Shown: one piece after another, positions 47,601 to 55,900 of the stretch
Numbering within the stretch: position 1 is the stretch's first letter
Layout of the letters: every line of letters starts with the position of its first letter
NCBI GenBank assembly: GCA_964508135.1
Contig: CAZDSU010000008.1
Span: 57,914-121,913 of the forward strand
Length of the DNA stretch: 64,000 nt
Origin: UBA6168 sp964508135
GTDB taxonomy: Bacteria > Bacteroidota > Bacteroidia > Chitinophagales > Saprospiraceae
Reading direction: 5' to 3'
Program-made: the position numbers and the translations under genes
Notes under the pieces: generated by a model
What the model was told of the DNA's origin: nothing
Seen by the model: the letters and a program-made list of their open reading frames with translations, nothing else
The model's database searches: none

Positions 47601-48403
47601 GTGCCCAGTGCGTGCAGAGTCTCCTTCCCGGCATCGGCAACCCAACCATACTGTCCAACTGCCAGCAGACAAACTGCAACGGCTGCAACCCGGCTGGCCC
47701 AATCGGGATGAAGAACATTTTGGCCACCAACACGGTCGCCCTGATGCTGAACATGCGCTTCAGCGTACTGCACCACGGCCTGACGATGACCAACGTCCGC
47801 AACCAAGGCCTCGGTTGCATCGAGATAGACCCTAACATCAAGTATTGCGTGGAGGGCGGCCCCTGCAAGCTGCGCATCTTCGATTCCTTCGGAAATGCGA
47901 TAGAATACCCGTACACCCTCGGCGGCCTGCTCGACCTGTCGAACCTCTACCTGAACGGCGGCATACCGCTCACAGGCTATACTTCGCCATTGTACGCAGC
48001 GGCCATCCACAAGTCTATCACGAACGTGAACACCTACTGGCACAACGGCCAGACGCCTACCACCTGCAGCCAACTGGCAGCTTCGCCGTTGAACAACGAC
48101 GCAGACACCAAGGCACTGCCCACTGGCAAGCCAAAGCTTTCCAGTAGCGAGGTATTTAGCTTAGCACCGAACCCTGCAGGAAGCGAGGTGACGTTCAAGC
48201 TTGCTGAAATGGTGGAAAGCCAAGAGGTGACATTTGAGATTTACAACCAGCTAGGTCAGCTTGTGCTTCGCCAAGATTTTGGCAAGACAAGCTACGTCAA
48301 CGAGCGGATTGACATCAGCAGCATCGGTAGCGGACTGTACATCGTCAGCGTGAAGGCTGGCGGGCAGCACTACGAGCAGAAGCTGGTGATTGGAAAAGGT
48401 TGA
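44678..48403 (+). CDS. Large secreted modular protein with T9SS sorting domain
   Basis: The 1241-residue protein has a signal peptide (about 1-35, ending QAQ). Three cysteine-rich units of the pre-peptidase-C-terminal type follow (about 36-410), marked by NDDFCGLQSQ(V/M)TW and GYDT-like motifs. A fibronectin-III-like unit is at about 410-500 (ATNLSWPASAGATSYDVYFG). Four to five HYR-like repeats follow, each with VECP/VACP, PP-V, NCG and CEGTR-TWTYT. The next region (about 810-1150) is cysteine-rich and without a name. A C-terminal type IX sorting domain ends the protein (SLAPNPAGSEVTFKL...HYEQKLVIGKG). No catalytic domain is recognised, so an adhesin or matrix role is inferred. Confidence 0.88.
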   Translation: MKNSFMLKPRLKSLAGIALAMFLGIFSTQHAQAQCPDDNAYYFSTSVTCGIGLQILDGCIYGGEYLLVSVTAGNTYTFETCGDSDFDTQITLYDDFGGGPYGYNDDFCGLQSQVTWVATFTGNLRVLVDEYFCVAGTNGICMTLQGSCISGGGTPPNDDCANAEPIACGSTASGSTVMATADGPGGCVGLGPNVWYSIVGTGGDITASLCGSGYDTQLAIFEGDCSSPFPVVCNDDFCGLSSEVTWTSTAGTNYLIMVDGFFGGNGDYTLNVTCAPPPGPANDNCANATPIACGGSASGSTVLANVDGPATSCTGGTVGPDVWYTIVGNGTPITASLCGSSYDTKIDVYTGACGVLTNIGGCNDDFCGLQSQMTWTSTLGVVYRIRVHGFGGSTGNFTLAVTCLATPPPCLALPTSPTNGQANLCPVATNLSWPASAGATSYDVYFGTTAVPPFVANVITTNYNAGTLAPGSYFWRIAPRNSTGPNSGCITWTFTVATGAFTVPPFGASTVACPALIVQPPAPPAVTTNCGSVVTPTGPTIVNDPNPITCEGTRTFTWTYNNGFGQISTWSHVATVERQPFAVPANGGSTVACPDQTDAQPTPPVVTSNCGEVLTPVITSTAKPGCEGNRNWNFTYTDCEGNVAVWTYIYTVEYLDFVVPASETMTVECPLNAEEPTPPVVHDNCGNLLNAIGPVIASTNNANGCEGTRRYSWTYTDCEGTTKTWSKLFNIQYTADFFTYPNTEDYVSCLLYAQPPVPPTIYDICGIEIEVVGPTVSESVDGSGCSGVRTFTYVYTNCGGFSQTWSHTYYANDNEPPTGGCVSGSANSVDVTNIACIEDVPCPADYDFSEKIEELLEAGNIYDVCSGDDLIVVLHSWSVLWQCNDDDGNGVSTFGRTFYFSILDQCGNEMPDLCSVTYSGVCQPLEFFMQGDWGNEGGEPSASAVDSNDIQTINDLLAQGPLMIGGSLRSLTLTSAQCVQSLLPGIGNPTILSNCQQTNCNGCNPAGPIGMKNILATNTVALMLNMRFSVLHHGLTMTNVRNQGLGCIEIDPNIKYCVEGGPCKLRIFDSFGNAIEYPYTLGGLLDLSNLYLNGGIPLTGYTSPLYAAAIHKSITNVNTYWHNGQTPTTCSQLAASPLNNDADTKALPTGKPKLSSSEVFSLAPNPAGSEVTFKLAEMVESQEVTFEIYNQLGQLVLRQDFGKTSYVNERIDISSIGSGLYIVSVKAGGQHYEQKLVIGKG

Positions 48404-48478
48404 TAAGAGTTGATGGAGTTGATAAGGGTTGATTGGCTCTTATCAACTTTCATCAACCTTTATCAACTCTTATCAACC
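48398..48478. repeat. Word-repeat hairpin (GTTGATAAG type)
   Basis: The left arm starts inside the last codons of the preceding gene. GGTTGATAAGAGTTGAT (48398-48414) pairs perfectly with 48462-48478, and further GTTGAT words in the loop can pair as well. Confidence 0.8.
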
Positions 48479-48480
48479 AA

Positions 48481-48522
48481 AAAGTGGCAGTCGTCCCGAG
48501 TGGGTGGCTGCCGCTTTTTTTC
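48481..48522 (+). terminator. Intrinsic terminator of the 1241-residue protein gene
   Basis: A 10-bp stem (AAAGTGGCAG/CTGCCGCTTT, one G-U pair) with a 17-base loop runs into seven T. Confidence 0.7.
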
Positions 48523-48700
48523 TTGTTATTTTTACGTGAACTTGTCACTGAAATCCTGTTCGGCGAGTGTTCATCGCTGAACTGGAGTTCAGTGACACAT
48601 TTGGCTTTTCGACAAAACCCGACATGAGCCGAATCCGCCTAAAATGCAATAGCCGATAGCAATTGGAAAACCATTTTCAAATAATCAAAACAAACAAAAA

Positions 48701-49093
48701 ATGAACAGCAACATCTTAAAATGGGCATTGAGAATCATTGTAGCCATCATCTTATTGCAAACCCTGTATTTCAAATTTACGGGAGCACCGGAATCCATTT
48801 ATATCTTCACTACAATGGGGATAGAACCTTGGGGCAGGATTGGCTCTGGTGTGGTTGAACTGATTGCCAGCATACTCCTGCTCATTCCCCGCACTACATG
48901 GCTGGGCGCTGCCTTGGCACTGGGCACCATCATGGGAGCAATAGCATCGCACCTCTTCGTACTTGGCATTTAGGTGCAGGGCGACGGGGGGCAGTTGTTC
49001 ATGTTGGCGGTGGTGGTCGCTATTTGTTCGGCGGCGCTGCTGTGGATAGAAAGGGCCGCAGTGTCCAATTTCATTAAAACTCGGAAGTTTTGA
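48701..49093 (+). pseudogene. DoxX-like membrane protein interrupted by an amber codon
   Basis: The frame encodes a DoxX-like four-helix membrane protein: LKWALRIIVAIILLQTLYFKFTG, GRIGSGVVELIASILLLIPRT and LGAALALGTIMGAIASHLFVLGI. It then meets TAG at 48971-48973. In the same frame the family continues as VQGDGGQLFMLAVVVAICSAALLW to a TGA at 49091-49093 (130 codons). Related proteins read LGIEVQGDGG, so GAG (Glu) to TAG is the likely change. The product made now is 90 residues and lacks the last span. DoxX-type proteins are small inner-membrane proteins of unclear redox-related function. It may be a recent pseudogene, a suppressed stop or a sequencing error. Confidence 0.78.
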
Positions 49094-49181
49094 CACCTGT
49101 TTTTATGCCCACCAATTACTCAACTTTCAAAGTTTGATGAGCTTCCTAAAGCTTTAACCCGTTATTCGCATCAAAAGTAGG

Positions 49182-50042
49182 TTATGTGAAATGCTTCAAT
49201 TGCTGATTGAGCGCATCAACCAACATCCCTGCTGTTTTGCATTGAAATTGCGTATTCTGGCCTTGAATTTTTTGTGCCCATCTTACCCCTTGGATGGCGT
49301 TCGTCAACAAGATTTCGTCCGCTTTTTCGAGTTCGCTTATTGGGACTTGGACTTCGTTGGTTTTGATTCCGAGCTGACCTGCAAGTTCTAAAACATTTGC
49401 TCGCATGGTGCCAGCGATACAACCTTCGGTCAGTGGCGGCGTGAACAGCTCGCCATTCTTTACCAGGAATATATTGGAACTACTAGCGCAGGCAAGCCGT
49501 CCGGCGGTGTTGAGCAGGAGGCAGTCATCGAGTCGGTTTTCTTTTTTGAAGATGGAAGCGAGGACGAAGGGTAGGGCGGAGGTGGTTTTAAGATTATGAA
49601 GCTTTTGGTGGGTTTTCTGGGAATGATGAGGAAGCAACTCCTGGTTGAAGATGCCTATTTTCAGGCCACTTTGATTTAATTCAAACAATGCTGAGTTCAG
49701 GGGAGTGGCTTCAATCAAGAATTCGGGCAAATTAGTTTCGGGTGTATACAGCCCGCCACCGCTTCGCCACACCGTTAGGCGTATGCGCCAGTTCCCCTTG
49801 CTTTCGGTCAGTTTTCCTACTTCATTTTTTATTAAACTTGGGGTAAAAAAATCGGGCACCTCAAATTTCAACAAGCCAAAACCTGCCGAGAGTCGCTGCC
49901 AGTGCCGTTCAAGAAAAGGCAGCCTCCCACCAAATACTCGAATGCTTTCGAAAAGCCCATCGCCATAGCGAAAGGCCCGGTTTCCAGCCGTGAAGATTGG
50001 TTGGTCGGCAGCGATGATTTTACCGTTTAGGTTGATTGGCAT
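49182..50042 (-). CDS. Class IV aminotransferase (PabC/Ilv/Dat-type)
   Basis: The 286-residue protein is a fold-type IV PLP enzyme. It shows RAFRYGDGLFESIRV, the PLP lysine in HNLKTTSALP near residue 150, LLLNTAGRLACASSSNIFLVKNG and LTEGCIAGTMRANVLELA. The family includes 4-amino-4-deoxychorismate lyase (PabC), branched-chain and D-amino-acid aminotransferases, which are hard to tell apart by eye. It is divergent from folE with 131 bases between, and a folate role (PabC) would fit that neighbour. This is inference. Confidence 0.88.
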   Translation of the reverse strand: MPINLNGKIIAADQPIFTAGNRAFRYGDGLFESIRVFGGRLPFLERHWQRLSAGFGLLKFEVPDFFTPSLIKNEVGKLTESKGNWRIRLTVWRSGGGLYTPETNLPEFLIEATPLNSALFELNQSGLKIGIFNQELLPHHSQKTHQKLHNLKTTSALPFVLASIFKKENRLDDCLLLNTAGRLACASSSNIFLVKNGELFTPPLTEGCIAGTMRANVLELAGQLGIKTNEVQVPISELEKADEILLTNAIQGVRWAQKIQGQNTQFQCKTAGMLVDALNQQLKHFT

Positions 50043-50173
50043 GGTCAGTTTTTTTGCTCCGCAAAGATGCTTCCGTTGATTTGCTTTCCTAAAAAATACT
50101 GGAACAAAAAGCGGACATCGCTGTTTTGATGACGCTTTTATCCTAACTTTCCACCTTAAAATTGACCGAGAAA

Positions 50174-50788
50174 ATGTTTAAAACACTTGAAATGTCTTAC
50201 GTCAAAGAAGAAAACTACAATTCAGAAATGACCGACAAGCTCACCGATAACTACCGCAACATCATCGAGGGACTTGGCGAGGATTCCTATCGTGACGGTC
50301 TGCTGAAAACTCCCGAACGGGCGGCAAAGGCCATGCAATTCTTGACCTCTGGCTACACCATGGATGCGGAGCAGATTTTGCGTTCCGCCATGTTCAAAGA
50401 AGCGTACAGCGAGATGGTGTTGGTCAAGGACATCGAAATCTATTCACTCTGCGAGCATCACATGCTGCCGTTTTTGGGCAAGGCCCATATCGCCTACATC
50501 CCAAATGGTTATATCGTCGGCTTGAGCAAAATCCCACGGGTGGTGGACGTGTTTGCTCGTCGTCTCCAGGTTCAGGAGCGCCTCACTCTCGACATCCTCA
50601 ACGCCATCAACAACACCCTGAAACCACAGGGAGTGGCCATCGTCATCGAGGCCATGCACATGTGCATGATGATGCGGGGTGTTCAGAAGCAAAATTCCGT
50701 CACCACCACCTCCGCTTTCCGGGGACAGTTTGAAAAACAAGAGACGAGAACGGAGTTTTTGAAGTTGATTGGAAGTAAATTGCACTAG
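50174..50788 (+). CDS. folE: GTP cyclohydrolase I
   Basis: The 204-residue enzyme converts GTP to dihydroneopterin triphosphate, the first step of folate and pterin synthesis. It has the zinc ligands of CEHH (near residue 93) and the distal Cys in HMCMMMRGVQK. It also has LPFLGKAHIAYIPNGYIVGLSKIPR and VTTTSAFRGQF. Two ATGs (50174, 50192) are possible starts; I use the first. It is divergent from the class IV aminotransferase, so the two could share regulation. It is complete and ends at TAG. Confidence 0.95.
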   Translation: MFKTLEMSYVKEENYNSEMTDKLTDNYRNIIEGLGEDSYRDGLLKTPERAAKAMQFLTSGYTMDAEQILRSAMFKEAYSEMVLVKDIEIYSLCEHHMLPFLGKAHIAYIPNGYIVGLSKIPRVVDVFARRLQVQERLTLDILNAINNTLKPQGVAIVIEAMHMCMMMRGVQKQNSVTTTSAFRGQFEKQETRTEFLKLIGSKLH

Positions 50789-50826
50789 GGGTGTTTAAAC
50801 CTGTGATTTCCAGTGGGCTTGAACCA

Positions 50827-50880
50827 GCGGGGGCGGCGCAGCCGCCCCAAGACTGAGCCGCCGAAGGTGGCAATGAGGGG
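50827..50880 (+). repeat. GC-rich double stem-loop repeat, copy 3
   Basis: The first stem is GGGGGCGGC...GCCGCCCC, followed by GAGCCGCCGAAGGTGGC, a shortened second stem. It lies in the 296-base gap after folE. Confidence 0.65.
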
Positions 50881-51084
50881 TAGAAAATGTTCGGTTAATC
50901 TCGTATTTCACTGTAACCCGACGTGGGCCAAAAATAAAATAAACATCAGAAAATTTGGTGTTCGAAAAAAATGTCTAAATTGGTAAGCAAATTCACAAAA
51001 AGACAATTTTCAGCGGTGGTGCTTGACCTGATTTTTAGTGAATTTCTTTGGAGTATTTACAATTCCTTACACAATTTGATAACC

Positions 51085-52464
51085 ATGAATAAAACACTGA
51101 CCCTCCTTGTTCTGCTTTTTCTGTCTAGTTCGATTTTTTGCCAACAATTTTTCAGTCCGAACCCGGCTGTATCTGTAACCCAGGAACAAATCAATGCTTT
51201 CCTGACGGAATTTCCTGAAATCGAAACGAAGGCATCCTTTTATAACCTAAGCAAACCAGTTTTTCAGACGATACTTATTGTTCAATCGAATGCCGGGTAT
51301 TCGATTGCAGACAGGCGGTTCAACTATGGGAGGGTTATTCCGAATGAACGGTTGAAGAAATTTCCTGCTTTTGCCGACACCAGAAATGGAGTTGTAGCGT
51401 GCAACCAGCGCTCTTCGGGGTTAGAAGCAGTTGCCTTGAGCCTTCACTTTTTGCGGTCAAATGAAAAAAAAGCCTTACCAGATGCCAAATGGCTTACACT
51501 TGTTTTTGGTGCAGGTGGTGACCTATCGAGTCTGGCAGAAGAAGCCGATGTTATCTATGAAAAACTAACTAAAAAGAATTTTCAAGACCTAGGCTTAGGA
51601 TTTGGAGTGATGTCCCAACCCAAGCCTACTAATGAAATTGCTGCCACATTATCCAAAAAAGAACATACAGCAATTGAAAAACCTAAAACCGCCCCATTGG
51701 TGAACGAACTGAGCCATACACATGAAACTAATATTGCTCCAACCAGGTCTGTCCTAGATGTACCAAATATAGCCAAGCCTGAAAATACGCCTACAATCGA
51801 GGAGCCTAAACAAAATATACCAATCGCCATACAGGTTGTAAAAATGCCCGATGATGATAGTGGGAACTATTCAACTAAGACAATATCCTCCAGTGAACAT
51901 AATGCAGAGAGTGCTGAAGATACACAGCATGAAACTAATAAAGTTGAAACAGCGGGAAATGAGACAAAAACGGATAAAAAGGAGGGGGGAGATGATATTT
52001 CAGGAACGTATAATTTTTTTGGATTTGAAAATTGCAATCACCAAATAGGTGCTGATGAGATTTTCAATTCCAAAACAGGGCATAATTCTAAAAATGTTAC
52101 CATTGCTGGTTCAAATATGTTAGCGGAACAACTTAATACCCCGTATGAAATAACCAAAGTGAATGAGAACTATGCTTTGAAACATACTAATATCTTGAAA
52201 GTCACAAAAATTGAAACCGGTACTAAAAACATCACCAAAGTAGAGGGTGCTGGTGAAATAAGGATGCAAGACAATAAGTACGTTTTAAGTGAAAAAAGAG
52301 TCTATACTAATTCTAAAGCTGATTTAAAACACCTTAACATGCTTGTTACCTATGAAATAACCCCACTCCCAAACAATAAAATCTCACTGAGACTTATTTC
52401 TACTGAACCGCCTACACCAATGTCCCAAGACCCTGATTGTAGTATAATTATGGTAAAGCAATGA
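51085..52464 (+). CDS. Hypothetical secreted protein, AT-rich
   Basis: The 459-residue product has a signal peptide (MNKTLTLLVLLFLSSSIFCQQ, about 1-20). Residues 25-165 form a folded-looking part (VTQEQINAFLTEFPEIETKASFYN, WLTLVFGAGGDLSSL). A Ser/Thr/Glu-rich linker runs from about 190 to 330. A last beta-rich part (about 335-459) has TYNFFGFENC and ILKVTKIETG. I recognise no domain. The gene is clearly richer in A+T than its neighbours, and its linker has many ACN and GAA codons, which may reflect transfer. I prefer the ATG at 51085 because the signal peptide starts there. Confidence 0.6.
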   Translation: MNKTLTLLVLLFLSSSIFCQQFFSPNPAVSVTQEQINAFLTEFPEIETKASFYNLSKPVFQTILIVQSNAGYSIADRRFNYGRVIPNERLKKFPAFADTRNGVVACNQRSSGLEAVALSLHFLRSNEKKALPDAKWLTLVFGAGGDLSSLAEEADVIYEKLTKKNFQDLGLGFGVMSQPKPTNEIAATLSKKEHTAIEKPKTAPLVNELSHTHETNIAPTRSVLDVPNIAKPENTPTIEEPKQNIPIAIQVVKMPDDDSGNYSTKTISSSEHNAESAEDTQHETNKVETAGNETKTDKKEGGDDISGTYNFFGFENCNHQIGADEIFNSKTGHNSKNVTIAGSNMLAEQLNTPYEITKVNENYALKHTNILKVTKIETGTKNITKVEGAGEIRMQDNKYVLSEKRVYTNSKADLKHLNMLVTYEITPLPNNKISLRLISTEPPTPMSQDPDCSIIMVKQ

Positions 52465-52517
52465 TTTTGTGAAGATTAGACCACTCAATTAATACTACTG
52501 GGCAAAGCTTGTCAATT

Positions 52518-52636
52518 TATACTTCGCACTAATAGTTTTTGTGCAAGTGAGTTAAAGGATAGCGCATTTGCCCCTCCTCGCCGCCTTCGGCGGCTCGTCG
52601 TGGGAGAGGGGTTTGGGCGGAACGCCCCAAACCCCT
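52518..52636 (-). repeat. GC-rich double stem-loop repeat, copy 4 (inverted)
   Basis: It reads on the minus strand, with TTTGGGGCG and GGGCGGAACGCCC marking one stem and CCGCCTTCGGCGG the other. The flanking 52518-52546 matches 6212-6240 beside copy 1 at 25 of 29 positions. It lies in the 441-base gap 52465-52905. The short minus-strand open frame 52552-52758 crosses the repeat and is not a gene. Confidence 0.7.
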
Positions 52637-52817
52637 GTTTGCATAAAACCTAGTTTGCGCACAGTATAACATGTCCTACTCGTTATGAGCTTCAGTTTGT
52701 AACCGGGCTTAATTGAGGCCTCTTGGCCGATGTGCGATGGAAATACTGCCTGTGCCATTAAATCCTACTACTACCTACAATCTCCCGCCACAATTACCTT
52801 TCTTTGCCCCGAAACAA

Positions 52818-52897
52818 GGGTTTGAGGGTTTGAGTGGTTGAGGGTTTTGGGCAGTGCCCCTCTCAAAACCTCAAACTCCAAAAACCTCAAACCCTCA
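52818..52897. repeat. Word-repeat inverted pair (GGGTTTGAG type)
   Basis: Copies of GGGTTTGAG and GGTTGAGGG on the left face CTCAAACCC and CTCAAAACC words on the right, around GGGCAGTGCCC. It ends 8 bases before the Clp-like ATG, so the leader of that mRNA can fold strongly. Confidence 0.75.
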
Positions 52898-52905
52898 GTA
52901 AAAAA

Positions 52906-55900
52906 ATGCCCTCAACCACCCTCAACATCCCCGTCCTCGTGCTGCCGACCAAATTGGATGGTCAGGCGGCCTACCAGGTGCAGCCCGTGTTCTTCGGGGC
53001 ACCCACGGGGGTGCATCGGCGGTACAGCGAGGCTATCGGTTTGTTCAAAAAACAGGTGAAGCGCCGCTACGCCGCCTACACTTTTTCCCGGAGCACAGCG
53101 GAACAATTGCTTTGGTTCAAGTTTGGGCCAGAGGTTAAGCTTAACCAATATCCGTTGGAGTTCAGCATCGGCAGCCACTACATCAAGGGGCGCTTCGGGG
53201 TGGCGAGCTTCGAGTGGCAGGGGCTGACCTACGCCTGTCTGCCCGCCTTCGAGTCGTTCATTTTCATCGTAAAAAACAACGACAGGGGCAAGGCCGACCT
53301 CAAGGCCGAGACCGAGCGGGTGGTGAAGGAAATGATGCGAAGGCTCAAGCAAGCCGAAGGCAGCGACTTCGATGCCGAGCAATATTATTCCGAAAAGAAG
53401 GAGTTCGTGACCACCGTGCAACTGGAGGTCAATTACAAGGAGTCCAATTTCAGCTTCGAGGCGACGGGGGCAGAGGGCCTGTTTGCGGCCTTCCGGCAGC
53501 AGGAGCAGTTCGACGGCGGCGAGGAAATCGAGAAAGTGGCCACCGACCTCTGCGCCCGCTATCCTGACGAACTGAACCGGGCTTGGCAGCAAGAACCGTT
53601 GGTGGAGCAGTTGCATGAATTGATTTTCAAAAAAACGGGCAACAACCCGCTCGTGCTGGTAGGGCCGGAGGGCGTGGGCAAGCATACCGTGTTGCACGAG
53701 GTGGCCTATCGCTACATGGCCAGCGTCACCAAGCAGTCCGACGAGGATTGGCGGCGGCACTATTTCTGGCACCTGAACCCCAACCGGGTCATCGCTGGCA
53801 TGAGCATCGTAGGGCATTGGGAGAAGCGGTTCGAGGCAATTTTGCAGTACGTGCAGTCGCCGAGCAACCGGGAGCGCTACCCCGACAAGTTGCTGGTGGA
53901 CAACCCCGTGGCACTGCTCCGCATCGGCAAGGCCGCCCAAAGCGACCTTTGCCTCGCCACCGTGCTCAAGCCGTTTTTGGAAAAAAGAAAGATACAGCTC
54001 GTGCTGCTGGCCACGCCAGAGGAGTGGAAACTGGTGCAGGAAGCCGACCGCAGCTTCGCCGACCTGTTCCAGGTGATCCGGGTGCCAGAACCGGACGTGG
54101 CCACCGCCATCAAAATCGTGCTGCAAAACCGCAGCCTGATGGAACTCCAAACGGGCTGCTCTATCACCGTGCCCGCCATCAGCCAGTTGTTCACCATCCA
54201 GCGCAACTACCTGAAAAACAAGGCGTTGCCCGGCTCTGTGATGCGGTTGCTCACGCAATTGACCACCAAATACAGCCGCACAGTGATAGATGCGCCGGAG
54301 GTGCGGAAGGAGTTCAAGTCGTTCAGCGGGATGCAGGAGCAGATTTTCGAGGAGCAGTCGCCCATCGAAAAGGACGAACTGAACCGGTTGTTGGGGCAGG
54401 AACTCGTTGGGCAGCCGCTGGCCGTGGAGGCGTTGTCCGGGGCCATCCACCTCGTCAAGGCCCGCCTCACCGACCGCAACCGACCGCTGGGCTCGTTCCT
54501 GTTCATCGGCCCGACGGGCGTAGGAAAAACACATGCCGCCAAGCTGCTCTGCAAGACCATCCTCGGCAGCGACTCGAAGCTGATGCGCTTCGACATGAAC
54601 GAGTACATTGACGGCGGGGCGCTGCACCGGCTCATCGGCGACTATCAAAACCCCGAAGGGCAACTCACGGGAAAGGTGCGTTACCAACCGTTCGGCGTGG
54701 TGCTTTTGGACGAAATCGAGAAGGCGCACCCCAGCATCCACGACCTGCTGCTGCAAGTCCTCGACGATGCCCGCCTCACCGACAGCTTGGGCCGCACGGT
54801 GGATTTTTCGAACACCATCATCGTCATGACCTCCAACCTTGGCGCACGGGAGGCTGCTTCGCAAATCGGCTACGCCAGCGAGAGCAAGGACGAAAGCGCT
54901 GTTTACCGCAAGGCGGTGGAACAGGCGTTCCGCCCAGAATTGGTCAACCGCATCGAGCAGATAGTGGTGTTCAATCCGCTGACATTCAACGAGATACAAA
55001 AAATTGCGCAGCTACAAATCCGGGAACTGCTCCAACGGGACGGCTTCGTGCGCCGCACCACCATCGTCAACGTATCGGAGCAGGCGCTGGACTGGGTGGC
55101 CCGCCGGGGCTTCGATGCCCGCATGGGTGGTCGGGCGCTCAAGCGCCAAATCGAGCGGGACCTGACGCTGCTTTCTGCGGAGCAACTCATCAAAACCACG
55201 TCGGACACGCCAGTCATCCTCGATATTTTGCTGGAAAACGAGCGGTTGGTGCCGCAAATTACGCCTATCGAGTTCGTGCATCCGTTGGATGGGGAATGGT
55301 TGCCAGAGATACCAGAGGAGAATAACGCCGTGCGATTTTTTGGCAAATTGCAGCACCGTTTGGAGCTGGTGGAAAAGGAAATCTCCAGTTTCGAGCGGCG
55401 ACAGGAGCGCCAGGGCCGCCTCTACAACGTGGCCGGGCAGGACGCCGATTGGAAGCACTACGATTTCAAGAACAAGGTGGCGACCATGAAAGAAAGCATG
55501 CAATTCAAGGCGCTGCGGCTTCGGGAGCGACAAATGACGATGGTTCCCGCTGTGCCGTTCCGCCTCAAACGGGTGTACCTCAACGAGTTCGACGATTCGG
55601 GCAAGGCTCGCAAAGAGGCGCTACGCGACAAGCATTTCCAAGAAGAAGCCATGAAAACGCTGCGGGAAGAGTACCGCCATCTCAGCCCCGAGTTTGACAG
55701 TTTCCAGACGGACTACCTCGTCAGCTATTTCGACCTCACGTTTTTGGAGACGATGTTGGAGGGCTTTTTGGCGCAAAAAACGGATAAGGTTCGCCTACGG
55801 TTCGAGTCCTGTGTGACCCATGCCGGGGCATCGGAAATTGAGTTCCTTATCAACCAATACAGCTTGCTGCTCACTTCGATGGACATCACCCACCACGTCA

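Noticed and set aside
35227..48973. Recoded genetic code with TAG as a sense codon
   Set aside because: TAG ends several complete genes in the window (WG-repeat, WbqC, dynamin, folE), so the two internal TAGs are better explained by mutation, suppression or sequence error.
52552..52758. Small minus-strand gene (68 codons)
   Set aside because: It crosses the GC-rich repeat copy 4 and has no coding features.
52912..54999. Long open frame antisense to the Clp-type gene (695 codons)
   Set aside because: It is a GC-codon shadow of the AAA+ gene, with no domain, signal or promoter.
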